Shown: positions 47,289 to 57,033, counted from the first letter of the stretch. The stretch: 64,000 nucleotides of DNA from Pseudomonas taetrolens (GCF_900475285.1 NZ_LS483370.1:4664001-4728000); one strand, 5' to 3'. Made by a program: numbers and translations. The notes: generated by a model not told the origin, from the sequence alone.

Positions 47289-48731
47289 TTAGATGCCCAG
47301 GCAGAGATATTTGATTTCCAGGTAGTCCTCGATGCCGTATTTGGAACCTTCACGGCCCAGACCCGACGCCTTGATACCACCGAACGGTGCGACTTCGTTG
47401 GAGATCAGACCGGTATTGACGCCCACCATGCCGTATTCCAGAGCTTCAGCCACACGGAATACACGGCTCAGGTCACGGGCATAGAAGTACGACGCCAGAC
47501 CGAACTCGGTGTCGTTAGCCATCGCGATCACTTCTGCTTCGTCTTTGAAACGGAACAGCGGAGCCAGCGGGCCAAAGGTTTCTTCCTTCGCCACTGCTGC
47601 GTTTTTCGGCACATTGATCAGGATGGTCGGTTCAAAGAAGCTGCCTTCCAGGCTATTGCCGCCGGTCAGCAAGGTCGCGCCTTTGCTCAGTGCGTCAGCA
47701 ATGTGTTCCTTGACCTTGGCCACTGCCTTGTCATCGATCAGCGGACCTGTGGTGGTCCCCTCATCCAGACCGTTACCGATTTTCAGCTTGGCGACCGCTA
47801 CTTTCAGTTTTTCGGCAAATGCATCGTAAACCGAGTCCTGAATGTACAGGCGGTTGGCACAGACGCAGGTCTGGCCGTTATTGCGATACTTGGAAATGAT
47901 CGCGCCTTCGACGGCCTTATCCAGGTCTGCGTCGTCAAACACGATAAACGGCGCATTGCCGCCCAGCTCAAGCGACACTTTTTTAATGTCTTTGGCACAT
48001 TCAGCCATCAGTTGACGACCGATTTCGGTCGAACCGGTGAAAGACAGTTTGCGCACGATCGGGTTGCTGGTCAGCTCACCACCAATGTCACCGGCGCTGC
48101 CGGTCACCACACTCAGCACACCTCTCGGGATACCGGCACGATGCGCCAGCTCAACAAGGGCGAGTGCCGAGAATGGGGTTTGCGAAGCCGGTTTGATCAC
48201 CATGGTGCAACCCGCCGCCAGCGCCGGGCCTGCTTTACGGGTGATCATGGCCGCCGGGAAGTTCCACGGGGTAATGGCAGCGGTCACGCCGATCGGTTGT
48301 TTGATCACGATCAGGCGCTTGTCTGGCTGGTGACCCGGAATCACATCGCCATAAATACGCTTGGCTTCTTCAGCGAACCACTCGATGAACGAAGCGGCGT
48401 AAACGATCTCGCCCTTGGCTTCAGCCAATGGCTTGCCTTGCTCCAGCGTCATCAGGCGACCGAGGTCATCCTGATTTTCGATCAACAGCTCAAACCAGCG
48501 GCGCAGCTTGGTCGCACGTTCCTTGGCAGTCAGGGCACGCCAGGCCGGCAACGCATTATCTGCAGCTTCAATGGCGCGACGCGTTTCAGCTGCGCCCATT
48601 TTAGGCACTGTACCGATGATTTCACCGGTCGCAGGGTTATTGACCTTGATCGTCTGACCACCGTCCGCATCAACCCAAGCACCATCGATGTAGGCTTGCT
48701 GGCGGAACAATTGTGCGTCTTTGAGCTGCAT
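47289..48731 (-). CDS. gabD: Succinate-semialdehyde dehydrogenase (NADP)
   Basis: Oxidises succinate semialdehyde to succinate, 480 residues. The start at 48731 (MQLKDAQLFRQQAYIDGAWVDADGG) is chosen because AAGGAA is close upstream and the family begins there. Catalytic Glu in SLELGGNAPFIVFDDADLDKAV and catalytic Cys in NNGQTCVCANRLYIQ are intact, with NAD(P)-binding TPWNFPAAMITRKAGPALAAGCT and FTGSTEIGRQLM. First gene of gabDT. Confidence 0.95.
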   Translation of the reverse strand: MQLKDAQLFRQQAYIDGAWVDADGGQTIKVNNPATGEIIGTVPKMGAAETRRAIEAADNALPAWRALTAKERATKLRRWFELLIENQDDLGRLMTLEQGKPLAEAKGEIVYAASFIEWFAEEAKRIYGDVIPGHQPDKRLIVIKQPIGVTAAITPWNFPAAMITRKAGPALAAGCTMVIKPASQTPFSALALVELAHRAGIPRGVLSVVTGSAGDIGGELTSNPIVRKLSFTGSTEIGRQLMAECAKDIKKVSLELGGNAPFIVFDDADLDKAVEGAIISKYRNNGQTCVCANRLYIQDSVYDAFAEKLKVAVAKLKIGNGLDEGTTTGPLIDDKAVAKVKEHIADALSKGATLLTGGNSLEGSFFEPTILINVPKNAAVAKEETFGPLAPLFRFKDEAEVIAMANDTEFGLASYFYARDLSRVFRVAEALEYGMVGVNTGLISNEVAPFGGIKASGLGREGSKYGIEDYLEIKYLCLGI

Positions 48732-49088
48732 GTGGGCTTTCCTTAACAGCACCGCACGAGGGCGGAGCGAATTATTAGAAGTGAAAGGCGCCGTAAAAGG
48801 CTGCCGTCAGGAAGTCATACACCGGCCAAAGTATCTAGAAAACGCACAAAGTAGAAGCCGTGCGGTTTAGCACTCAGACAAGAGCGTTTGAAATCTCAAA
48901 CGAATCCTAGGGTTAAAGGGGGTAAAGGACAATAGGCTGTTCGAAAAAAAGAACAAGCGGTCGTCTGCTGTGGTTTGCTGTGGTTTGCTGACCCAAGCCT
49001 CATTAATAGCTCATAACGCGATAAGAAACACCTGACGAATCAGCGGCATGGACGAGCGACACGCAGATGAGTATTATGGCGCCGCGTT
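48732..49088. other. Intergenic region upstream of gabD
   Basis: A 357-base gap holding the gabD promoter and the upstream part of the tRNA-Arg gene. It contains a short tandem of GCTGTGGTTT units near 48967-48990. I see no credible ORF and no clear -24/-12 or -35/-10 pair. Confidence 0.4.
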
Positions 49089-49165
49089 GCACCAGTAGCT
49101 CAGCTGGATAGAGTACTGCCCTCCGAAGGCAGGGGTCGTGGGTTCGAATCCCGCCTGGTGCACCA
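49089..49165 (+). tRNA. tRNA-Arg (anticodon CCG)
   Basis: A 77-base cloverleaf with encoded CCA. Acceptor arms GCACCAG and CTGGTGC, D arm with GTAGCTCAGCTGGATAGAG, anticodon stem CTGCC/GGCAG around loop CTCCGAA (anticodon CCG, reading CGG = Arg), and T arm with GGTTCGAATCC. All stems pair. It stands alone. tRNA-Arg genes are frequent integration sites, and accessory genes follow on its 3' side. Confidence 0.95.
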
Positions 49166-49788
49166 TTTTCTTTAACTGCGGGTCGGAAGCTGACTTTCCG
49201 ACAAACAGTGTCGCTACTGACCGGCAAAGCACTGCCAAGTGTTTTCAGAGAGCCACCGCAAGGGTGAGCCCTGACAGTCCTGCCGATTTCTGGCTACTCC
49301 CTCTGAACATCTGCTTCTCCCCTTCTTTGCCCGATCATCCTGACTACGCTTTGTTACTTCCTGCACGCTCATTTTTTAACCCAGCCCCACCTGATAAAGC
49401 CGCCTTCCGCAGACATAAGCATCAGGTTGCCGGACGAACCAATACCATTCGTTCGAATACCTTAAAACGCGCTTAGAAAAAGCTATCGCTTCATATCGAC
49501 AGATATGGGCCCTACCGGAGTCGACTAAAAGTTAACCCCCGCTGGACACTCCAGCGTTTCAACTAGCGCTCCGTAATATCACAATGGCATTACTGAAGTA
49601 TTGGCTAGACCTCAAGTTCATGAGGCAGCGCACGGCCGACGTTTTTACGGCTTTTCCGTGTAAAGTTTTAGACCTCAGTAACTAGGGCACTTGCTAAGTC
49701 TTTCAAAGCTACTATATAAATGTATCATTTGCTGAAATAACAGTCGTCCGCTGCCCTCGGCGTAGCGGCGTAATATGAAGGGCCGATC
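49166..49788. other. AT-rich stretch between tRNA-Arg and an RHH gene
   Basis: In these 623 bases I find no credible gene. Base composition drops toward AT from about 49660. A promoter-like pair TTGCTA (49691-49696) and TATATA (49713-49718) with 16-base spacing lies 70 bases before the RHH gene. No second copy of the tRNA 3' end or an integrase fragment is seen. Confidence 0.45.
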
Positions 49789-49989
49789 ATGGATAAGAAA
49801 TCTGCACGACTGACTATATTGATTGATGCGCCAACTAAAGAAAAATTAGAGGCGCTGTCTGCAACGGTCGATCTGACGGTGTCACAAATTCTTAGAAAAC
49901 TCATAAAAAACCACCTGAACACTCTAGAAACGCCGAGAGACATGCCTATCAAGGAAACACTGCAGGGGCCATTACATACAATTAACTAG
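49789..49989 (+). CDS. Small ribbon-helix-helix-like protein
   Basis: A 66-residue protein (MDKKSARLTILIDAPTKEKL). A basic N-terminal strand (SARLTILIDA) is followed by two helices (TKEKLEALSATVDL and TVSQILRKLIKNHLNTLE), the layout of Arc/CopG-type DNA-binding proteins. A promoter-like element is upstream, and the gene ends inside a perfect palindrome. Codon use is more AT-rich than neighbouring housekeeping genes, as in acquired DNA. Regulation of the following Mur-ligase gene or of itself is inferred only from position. Confidence 0.62.
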   Translation: MDKKSARLTILIDAPTKEKLEALSATVDLTVSQILRKLIKNHLNTLETPRDMPIKETLQGPLHTIN

Positions 49990-50049
49990 TACATCAGTAC
50001 TAGTTAGCTTGAGTTAGTACTAAAGAATTATACCCATACTAAAGAATTA
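49984..50049. promoter_or_regulatory. Palindrome and direct repeats after the RHH gene (putative operator)
   Basis: A perfect inverted repeat AACTAGTAC-ATCA-GTACTAGTT spans 49984-50005 and covers the RHH stop codon. Next come two direct 13-bp copies of TACTAAAGAATTA at 50018-50030 and 50037-50049, 19 bases apart. GTAC/TACT cores recur throughout. The arrangement suits cooperative binding of an RHH dimer upstream of the next gene. Repeats are seen directly; binding is inferred. Confidence 0.5.
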
Positions 50050-50216
50050 AAATTCTATCGCCACACATCGCTACTACTGTTTTCCACTCGTGACGCACGG
50101 GCCTTTTATGTGACGCACCGCACATGAGTGTCATCATCGCCCAGGTGGAACGAGAAATTACGAGCAATACCCGACACTTATTTCCGTGCGCTCTCTGTTT
50201 TCATGTGACGTTGACT

Positions 50217-53200
50217 ATGGATTTTCTTATGTCTTTGATACAGCAACTCGACGCCTGCCACACTTTATTGGTCAACATTGATGCAGGCACGAGTGTCCGC
50301 GATGAAGCGAAAACACCTTGTACGCTCTTTTTCTCCATCAGCAACGGCGCTCAGCGGGCGGAGGTGATTCAGTCCAGCGGCGACACCTTCGAGGAGGCGT
50401 GGAGCGCAGGCGTGCTGAGGCTGGCGCAACCGAAGACGCCACCCAATCAAGAGCAGCCACCGGAACGCCTGTGGTTAAGGGTAGAGCGAGCCGTCAACAT
50501 CACGTCGCTGTCATGGGATGAATTGCAGGAGCGCTTTAAACGCTACAAGCGCAACTACTTCAGGTACGGGCTCGCTTTCGACCCGGCGCTGGAGACTGCC
50601 TTGACCGAGCAGGAGCTTAATGGAAACGCCATTCTTTACGGTGGCCCAACGGTTCCCCTCGCCAGCTTCAACATGAACAATTTCTCGGTTTACGCGAAAA
50701 GACGGTTTGAGGATTCCGCTGCGCAGGCCGCCGCCATGAACGCGCAGGCCTTTCCTCAAACCCCGGTGTACCTGTTCCAGACTCAAGGTGTTTTCTGTGC
50801 AGAAGACGGAAAAGCCTATGCCCTCGGCAGCTCTGGGCCCGATGTCGGTCGACGCACTACGGGGTTGCTGGACGCAGCCGATGTCAGGAGCAAGATTGAG
50901 ACGGCCTCCGACTTTCTCCGCCATCAAGTCAAAGACAGCGGCCAGTTTGTCTACGGCCAGTTCCCCTGTTTTGATCGCACGATCCAGAACTACAACACAC
51001 TGCGTCATGCCAGTACCACGTACTCAATGATCGAGGCCTGGGCACTGGTCAAGGACCCTGAGCTCGAAGCCTCCATCCACCGATCCCTCGATTACCTTAC
51101 ACAACACCTGATCAAACCTTACACCTTGCCCGACGGCAGCCATGCCGCGTTCCTGGTCGACACCGGCGACGAGATCAAGCTGGGAGGCAATGCGGTCTGC
51201 CTGCTGGCACTGGTCAAATACTGCGAAGTGACCGATACCCGAGACTATCTGCCGTTGCTGGAAGCCCTGGCCAATGGCATTGCCTGGATGCAAAACGTCC
51301 AGGCTGGTGGTTTCAACCACGTCTTGCACGCTAAAGACCTGAGCGTCAAAGCGCCTTTCAGAATTATTTACTATGACGGTGAGGCCGCCTTCGGGTTGAT
51401 GCGTCTCTATGGTTTAAGCGGCGACGAACGCTGGCTGAACATCGTCGAAAAAGCGTTCGACTACTTCATTGCCAAAGAGCACTGGCGCGAACACGACCAC
51501 TGGTTGAGCTACTGCGTCAATGAGCTGACTCGCTACCGTCCTGAAGAGAAATACTTTCGCTTTGGCCTGAACAACTTCGTCGACTACCTGGATTTTGTAC
51601 AACAACGCATCACGACGTTCCCGACGCTGCTGGAATTAATGATGGCTGCACAGCAGATGCTGCAACGCATCGAAAAGCAGCCCGCGTTGCGAAACTTGCT
51701 CAACGAAGTCAACCTGGATGCGTTCTATCGCGCGCTGCATCATCGCGCCCGGCATTTGCTCAACGGTTATTTCTGGCCGGAAATGGCCATGTTCTTTCGC
51801 AACCCGGCCCGCATTGTGGGCTCGTTCTTCATCCGCCATCACGCTTTCCGCGTCCGTATCGATGATGTCGAACACTACCTCTCAGGCCTTATCGCTTATC
51901 ACCGCTACCTGCTCGATGGCGCCCCTCAGGTTCAAACAGTGCAGCAGAGTACCGACGGCTGGCGCTGGGACGCAGCAACGGTTGCACGAGCGACCGGCGG
52001 CACCTGGGCAGTTGCGCCAGCGCCAGGCTGGCAAGCCTCGGGCCTCACTCCTTCCATGCTGCATTTCAAACCGCAGCGCATGCTGACCCGCCCTTTAAGC
52101 TGGGTCGGCCCCAATGAAACACGACTGGCTCAGGTTTGGGCAAAAGCGGATAAGGCGAAACGCCCGTCTGCCTTTATGTGCGTCGACCCGGCCCCCTATC
52201 TGGATACCGGCCTGCCAGTGCTGCAAGTAGCGGACACTGCAGACGCCATGCTGAGAATGGGCCGCTATGCCAGGCAAGCGTTCGGCGGACAGGTGTTCGG
52301 CGTCACCGGCAGCGCCGGCAAGACCACCGTGGTTGCCATGCTCACTCATGCGTTGCAACAGCTGGGCACAGTGGCGCAAACCGAAGGCAACGCCAACCTG
52401 CCCCATGGCATCGCCTGGAACCTGGCCAGCATGACGGATCCGGCGAAATTCTGGGTACTGGAAATGGCAGTCGGCAGAATGCCCCTCAACTCCGACCTGG
52501 TACGCCCCCACATTGCAATCGTCACCAGCCTGTCGCCAGCGCACCTTGAATACCACGGCACCCTGGAAAATCTGGCACGCAAGAAAAGTGCAATTTTCAG
52601 GTCCATGGCGCCCGGCAGCCATGCCGTGCTGAACCATGACATGCCCTACTATTCTGTCTTCGCTCAAGCAGCCGAGCGTGCACAACTGACTGTCATCAGC
52701 TACGGCGAGCACCCCCAGGCAGATCTGCGAGTGATCAAGTGCCTGACCCAACCGTCCGGTCTGCAGGTCGATGCCAATTTTCAGGGCACTCCCGTGCAAT
52801 TCAAACTTCAGGTCCGTGGTCAGCACATGGTACTCAATGCGTTGTCGGTGCTGGCCTCTCTGAGTGCCGCTGGCTTGTCCACAAGCGAAGCACTGGCAGC
52901 ACTGGAATCGTTCGAGGCAGTTTCCGGCCGCGGCAACACGCTCACCATCCCGTGCGACGGCGGTGAGTACCATCTGATCAATGATGCCTATAACGCCAAC
53001 CCGGGGTCGATGATGGCCTCATTGGACATGCTGGCTGGCTTGCCAGGTTCGCCCGCCCAGCGCGTCGCGTTGTTGGGAGACATGCTTGAGCTCGGGCCAG
53101 ACACACAACGCTATCACCTGGAGCTGGCCCCGCGCCTGCTGGCTGCCGCACCTCGTCACACAGTCCTCTGCGGCCCGCTCATGCACGGCCTTTATGTGCA

Positions 53201-53387
53201 TTTGCGCGATCAGTTGAGTATTGAGTGGTTCGAGAACGTCGATGCCCTGCTGGCCAAACTGCCAGAGCGGGCCGAGCAGTGGTTCCGAGCGGGTGACAAG
53301 GTGCTGGTAAAAAGCTCGGGAGGCACCCGTCTCTCGAAACTGGTCGAGTCCCTCACGCCATCTGAGCAAGCCGTCCAGGCACTCTAG
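50217..53387 (+). CDS. Toroid-MurF-like fusion ligase, function unknown
   Basis: About 1056 residues from the ATG at 50217; starts at 50229 and 50124 are also in frame and none has a good ribosome-binding site. N-terminal part (1-200) unassigned. Residues about 210-565 look like a helical toroid (repeated helix pairs, with conserved aromatic segments FVYGQFPCFDRTIQNYN and GGFNHVLHAKDLSVKAPFRIIYYDGEAAFGLMRLYG), as in six-hairpin glycosidases. Residues about 640-1050 form a MurF-like ligase: FGVTGSAGKTT (ATP loop, about 695-705), VLEMAVGRMPLNSDLVRPHIAIVTSLSPAHLE, NDAYNANPGSM (about 922) and RVALLGDMLELG. It probably makes an ATP-dependent amide bond. The MurF substrate domain is only partly kept, so UDP-MurNAc-tripeptide need not be the acceptor. 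It is convergent with the adhesin secretion genes. Confidence 0.75.
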   Translation: MDFLMSLIQQLDACHTLLVNIDAGTSVRDEAKTPCTLFFSISNGAQRAEVIQSSGDTFEEAWSAGVLRLAQPKTPPNQEQPPERLWLRVERAVNITSLSWDELQERFKRYKRNYFRYGLAFDPALETALTEQELNGNAILYGGPTVPLASFNMNNFSVYAKRRFEDSAAQAAAMNAQAFPQTPVYLFQTQGVFCAEDGKAYALGSSGPDVGRRTTGLLDAADVRSKIETASDFLRHQVKDSGQFVYGQFPCFDRTIQNYNTLRHASTTYSMIEAWALVKDPELEASIHRSLDYLTQHLIKPYTLPDGSHAAFLVDTGDEIKLGGNAVCLLALVKYCEVTDTRDYLPLLEALANGIAWMQNVQAGGFNHVLHAKDLSVKAPFRIIYYDGEAAFGLMRLYGLSGDERWLNIVEKAFDYFIAKEHWREHDHWLSYCVNELTRYRPEEKYFRFGLNNFVDYLDFVQQRITTFPTLLELMMAAQQMLQRIEKQPALRNLLNEVNLDAFYRALHHRARHLLNGYFWPEMAMFFRNPARIVGSFFIRHHAFRVRIDDVEHYLSGLIAYHRYLLDGAPQVQTVQQSTDGWRWDAATVARATGGTWAVAPAPGWQASGLTPSMLHFKPQRMLTRPLSWVGPNETRLAQVWAKADKAKRPSAFMCVDPAPYLDTGLPVLQVADTADAMLRMGRYARQAFGGQVFGVTGSAGKTTVVAMLTHALQQLGTVAQTEGNANLPHGIAWNLASMTDPAKFWVLEMAVGRMPLNSDLVRPHIAIVTSLSPAHLEYHGTLENLARKKSAIFRSMAPGSHAVLNHDMPYYSVFAQAAERAQLTVISYGEHPQADLRVIKCLTQPSGLQVDANFQGTPVQFKLQVRGQHMVLNALSVLASLSAAGLSTSEALAALESFEAVSGRGNTLTIPCDGGEYHLINDAYNANPGSMMASLDMLAGLPGSPAQRVALLGDMLELGPDTQRYHLELAPRLLAAAPRHTVLCGPLMHGLYVHLRDQLSIEWFENVDALLAKLPERAEQWFRAGDKVLVKSSGGTRLSKLVESLTPSEQAVQAL

Positions 53388-53502
53388 AGCCGGTAATTGC
53401 CGAAGTTGTTGGCGGGCGCCTGAACGGGCCAGCCAACAGCGCCATCACGGATAGACACACTTCGCAGCTTCCTTCCCCCTACCTTTGCGTCGTTGATAGA
53501 AG

Positions 53503-53520
53503 GCCGGCCCGATGGCCGGC
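53503..53520. terminator. Hairpin between the Mur-fusion gene and hlyD
   Basis: Stem GCCGGCC (53503-53509) and GGCCGGC (53514-53520) lies between the stops of two convergent genes. There is no good T-run on either strand, so this is a weak terminator candidate. Confidence 0.4.
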
Positions 53521-53565
53521 ACTTCAAGTGCGCTTTCAGGCCGGCATCACGCCGCTGCCCCTGGT

Positions 53566-54807
53566 TTAGCGCTCGCGCAAGGCTTCGCGCGCACGGTTCA
53601 TCGGCTTGATCAAATAATCGAGCACTGTTTTTTGACCCGTTTTGATATCCGCCGCCGCGATCATCCCCGGCACAATGGCAAAGGACTTGCCGGCCTTATT
53701 GTGCAGTTCATTGGCGTTGGTGCGGATGAATACGCGGTAATAGAACACCTCTGGCTTGACTTCATCCTGGATGGTATCGGGCGAAATCATCACGACCTTG
53801 CCATCCATGCTGCCGTAGATGGAGTAGTCGTAGGCGGTGATTTTGACCTTGGCATCCTGATCGGGGTGAATAAACGCAATGTCCCGTGGCGAAATACGGG
53901 CCTCGATCAATAGCTGGTCGTCCATGGGCACGATCTGCATCAGCCGGCCATTGGGCGGGATGATCCCGCCGATCGTGGTCACTTCGATGTCTTTGACAAT
54001 GCCTCTTACCGGCGAACGCAATGTCAGCCGGGTGACAGAGTCGGACCGTCCCTTGAGGACTGAAGACAGGGTTTGCACATCAGAGTTGGCCTTGGCCAGT
54101 TCTTCACCCGCCCGCACCATGTACTCGGAGCGTGATTGGGTCAGTTTCAGCTCAAGTTCTGACTTTTGCCGCTTCAGGCGCAACACCTCGACGTTACTCG
54201 CCGCACCGATCCTGGCCAGGTTTTCGGTGATTTCCAGCTCACTGCGTACCAGCCCCAGCGATGCACGTACCCCCGATTGAGACTCTTCAAGCCCTTTGCG
54301 CCGGGTCTGGTACAAATCGGTTTCGGCGGCCATCAGTGCCGGATAGTCCTTGAGCTCATCAGGAAACTTCAGTGCTACGCCTTTCACTTCGGCCTGCAAC
54401 CGCGCCACGCTGGCCAGCGAAGCCCGGTACTTGGCCGCACTCTCACCAAAGTTGGATTCGGTCTTGGTCGGATCGAGCTTGGCAAGGATCTCGCCCTGCT
54501 TGACGATATCCCCTTCGGAGACGTTGAGCTCCGCAACAATACCGCCCTCCAGCGACTGAATAACCTGTTCGCGAGAGGTCGGGATTACCTTGCCGGTACC
54601 GGTCGATACCTCGTCTATTTCAAACAGATAGGCCCATATACCGAACGCCAGCAGCATTAATGCAACGCACCAGACAATCCGCGTTGAGCGCACCACTGCA
54701 GCGTCATCGAGGCTATCGTCGCCAGCATGATCATCGCTTGGTGAAGCACCCGCGATGGGCACGCCTGGCTGCTGCTTCAAACCCGAAGAACTATTGTTAT
54801 TAAACAT
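53566..54807 (-). CDS. Type I secretion membrane fusion protein (HlyD/LapC-like)
   Basis: Periplasmic adaptor of 413 residues. One span (STRIVWCVALMLLAFGIWAYLF, about 40-60) is followed by the first lipoyl half (IQSLEGGIVAELNVSEGDIVKQGEILAKLD). A long coiled coil with KGLEESQSGVRASLGLVRSELEITENLARIGAASNVEVLRLKRQKSELELKL comes next, then the second lipoyl half (RSPVRGIVKDIEVTTIGGII) and a C-terminal block PEVFYYRVFIRT ending in a typical HlyD PGMIAAADIKTGQKTVLDYLIKP. The ATG at 54807 has AAGGA 8 bases upstream. Last gene of the secretion operon. Confidence 0.9.
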   Translation of the reverse strand: MFNNNSSSGLKQQPGVPIAGASPSDDHAGDDSLDDAAVVRSTRIVWCVALMLLAFGIWAYLFEIDEVSTGTGKVIPTSREQVIQSLEGGIVAELNVSEGDIVKQGEILAKLDPTKTESNFGESAAKYRASLASVARLQAEVKGVALKFPDELKDYPALMAAETDLYQTRRKGLEESQSGVRASLGLVRSELEITENLARIGAASNVEVLRLKRQKSELELKLTQSRSEYMVRAGEELAKANSDVQTLSSVLKGRSDSVTRLTLRSPVRGIVKDIEVTTIGGIIPPNGRLMQIVPMDDQLLIEARISPRDIAFIHPDQDAKVKITAYDYSIYGSMDGKVVMISPDTIQDEVKPEVFYYRVFIRTNANELHNKAGKSFAIVPGMIAAADIKTGQKTVLDYLIKPMNRAREALRER

Positions 54808-54849
54808 CAGAGCCATCCTTTCGCGCAGTCAATTGCATGGGCAGCCGAC

Positions 54850-57033
54850 TCACTGCGCCTGATTCCTGGGTTTTGAAAGCCGTGCAATCGCGTTGTCCTT
54901 GGTGTCATCGATCACAACCAAACCGTTGTCGACAACAATGATCCTGTCCACCAGGCTCAATACGCTCATCCGATGTGTCGCAATGATCAGTGTGCGCTGT
55001 GCGCCCCACTGGCCCAGGCTCTGAATCAGCTTGCGCTCGGTGATATCGTCCATGGACGCAGTGGGCTCATCCAACAGCACAATCTGCGGTTGGCGAATGA
55101 TCAACCGGGACAATAACAATGACTGTCGCTGACCGCCGGACAAGCCAAGCCCGCCCTCCAGAATCATGTGATCCATGCCCAGCGCAAATTTACTGATGAA
55201 TTCCATCGCACCCGTCAACTCCAGGGCTTCGAGAATTTGCTGATCGCTCGCGTGGGGTGCTCCCAGCATCAGATTTTCGCGCAAGGTGCCGTGGAACAAC
55301 CTGGAGTTCTGGGTCAACAGACCCACATCACGACGGACATCGGCCGGATCGATATGGCTCAATCCGACGCCATCCAGCGTCAGAGCCCCCGAGCTGAGGT
55401 CGATCATGCCGGCCATCGCCTGCAATAACGTCGACTTGCCAGCCCCATTGCGCCCCAACACGGCGATGCGCTCGCCCGGTTTGATCTTCAAGGCTTTAAC
55501 GGTCAAGGCCGGCAGTTTCGCGTCTTCCGAGTACTTAAAGGCGGCCTGGTTAAACTCATAGTTGCCACTTATCACAGGCAGATGTACACGCTTGCTGCCT
55601 TCTGCCTGATCAACCGGCAGCTGCATGATCCGGTGCATGCTCTCCAATGCCACTTTGGCCTGTTGCCAACGCGTCAGAACATGGGTGAGCTGCGACATCG
55701 GAGCCATCATGCGCGAAGCCAGAATCGATGCGGCCACCAGGCTACCGGTGGTCATATCCCCAAGCATGACCATAGGCGCGCCAAACACCACGACCACAGC
55801 GAAGACCCCCCCCTGTACGTTGTGAGTCCAGGCCACCAAACCACTGGTCAGTACCCGTGAGCGCAGGCTGGCATCGGCCGCAGTCGCGTTGTAGTGGTTC
55901 CATTGTTGCTGAAAGCGCTGCTCGGCCTGGAGCATCTTGATGTCGTCCAGCCCCTGAACCGTTTCCACGAGCATGGCGCTACGCAGCGAACTTTCACGCA
56001 TCGATTGATTCGCCAGCCGCGCCAACTTCTTTTGCGCCAGCAAGCCTGGAACCACCAGAAACAACAGCGCCGTCAACGGAACAGCCACCAGAGGTCCGGC
56101 AATAAACCAGTAAATCACCAGGAACATCAGGAAAAAAGGCAAATCCGCCAAGGCACTGGCCGTGCTGGATGTAATCAATTCGCGCAGCTGTTCAAGCTCG
56201 CGCAACTGCGAAATGAACGACCCCGTGGACTTCGGCCGAGCGCTGTTACGCAACCGGATGGCATGCCCGAACACCAGGTCTGAGACGCGAATATCTGCAC
56301 GCTTGCCCAGCAGATCAGTAATGCGTACACGCATGATCCGAAGGATGAAGTCAAAAAACAGCGCCAGCATGACGCCACCAAACAAGACATACAGCGTCGG
56401 CATTGATTCGGCTGGAATGACCCGGTCATACACCTGCATCGAAAACAGCACCCCGGCCAGACCGAGGATGTTCGCCGCCAAAGACGCCAACATGACGTGC
56501 CCATAGGGGCGCATGTCACGCAATACGATGCTTTTGAACCAGCTCCTGTCGTAGGGCTTTACGTAGTCATCGACCCGGGAGTCCTTGGCCTGCTGGTTGG
56601 GCCGCAAAATCAGCGCCTTGGTCGCAGACTTCAACAACTCGGCCCGGCTGATACGACTTTGCAGACCTTGGTCGCCACTGTAGACAATGCCCAGCTCATC
56701 GTCGTCATTGAGCGCCTGCAGCACTCCGATTTGACCGTCGCTGAACTGCAGCACCAATGGCAAACGCCGCTGCACCAGCAACGACGGGGTGAAGTCAACA
56801 ATCTTCAGGGTGAGCCCGGCCTGCCGCGCCATCTGGCGCAGCACCTCGTCAACGTTGACGTCTTTACTCCATTGCGCCGCGATACGCACATTCTGCGCCG
56901 AACAATCCAGTCGGTGATGGCGCGCGACCGCCAGGATTGCTTCAAGCCAGCCCTCGTAATCCAGAGCGCTGTTCTCCTCAAGCGTCTGGGGTTCGGCGGT
57001 CTCTTTGGATTCCAGCTTTACGGCATCGTTCAT
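54850..57033 (-). CDS. Type I secretion ABC transporter with a degenerate C39-like domain (LapB-like)
   Basis: A 727-residue ABC exporter. The N-terminal peptidase-C39-like domain (about 25-150) lacks the catalytic Cys motif, as in LapB and HlyB types that bind but do not cleave substrates. A six-span transmembrane domain (about 175-450) follows. The nucleotide-binding domain has Walker A LGRNGAGKST (about 525), signature LSGGQRQSLLLSRL (about 632) and Walker B IVLLDEPTASMD. Its ATG overlaps the TolC stop by 4 bases. With HlyD and TolC it forms a complete secretion machine for the adhesin encoded upstream. Confidence 0.92.
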   Translation of the reverse strand: MNDAVKLESKETAEPQTLEENSALDYEGWLEAILAVARHHRLDCSAQNVRIAAQWSKDVNVDEVLRQMARQAGLTLKIVDFTPSLLVQRRLPLVLQFSDGQIGVLQALNDDDELGIVYSGDQGLQSRISRAELLKSATKALILRPNQQAKDSRVDDYVKPYDRSWFKSIVLRDMRPYGHVMLASLAANILGLAGVLFSMQVYDRVIPAESMPTLYVLFGGVMLALFFDFILRIMRVRITDLLGKRADIRVSDLVFGHAIRLRNSARPKSTGSFISQLRELEQLRELITSSTASALADLPFFLMFLVIYWFIAGPLVAVPLTALLFLVVPGLLAQKKLARLANQSMRESSLRSAMLVETVQGLDDIKMLQAEQRFQQQWNHYNATAADASLRSRVLTSGLVAWTHNVQGGVFAVVVVFGAPMVMLGDMTTGSLVAASILASRMMAPMSQLTHVLTRWQQAKVALESMHRIMQLPVDQAEGSKRVHLPVISGNYEFNQAAFKYSEDAKLPALTVKALKIKPGERIAVLGRNGAGKSTLLQAMAGMIDLSSGALTLDGVGLSHIDPADVRRDVGLLTQNSRLFHGTLRENLMLGAPHASDQQILEALELTGAMEFISKFALGMDHMILEGGLGLSGGQRQSLLLSRLIIRQPQIVLLDEPTASMDDITERKLIQSLGQWGAQRTLIIATHRMSVLSLVDRIIVVDNGLVVIDDTKDNAIARLSKPRNQAQ

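Noticed and set aside
49089..49165. tRNA-Arg 3' end considered as a proven att site
   Set aside because: No direct repeat of the tRNA 3' end and no integrase gene were found in the window.
49003..49227. A 74-residue minus-strand frame with [20 protein letters not shown]
   Set aside because: This is the antisense translation of the tRNA-Arg gene, a well-known spurious ORF type.
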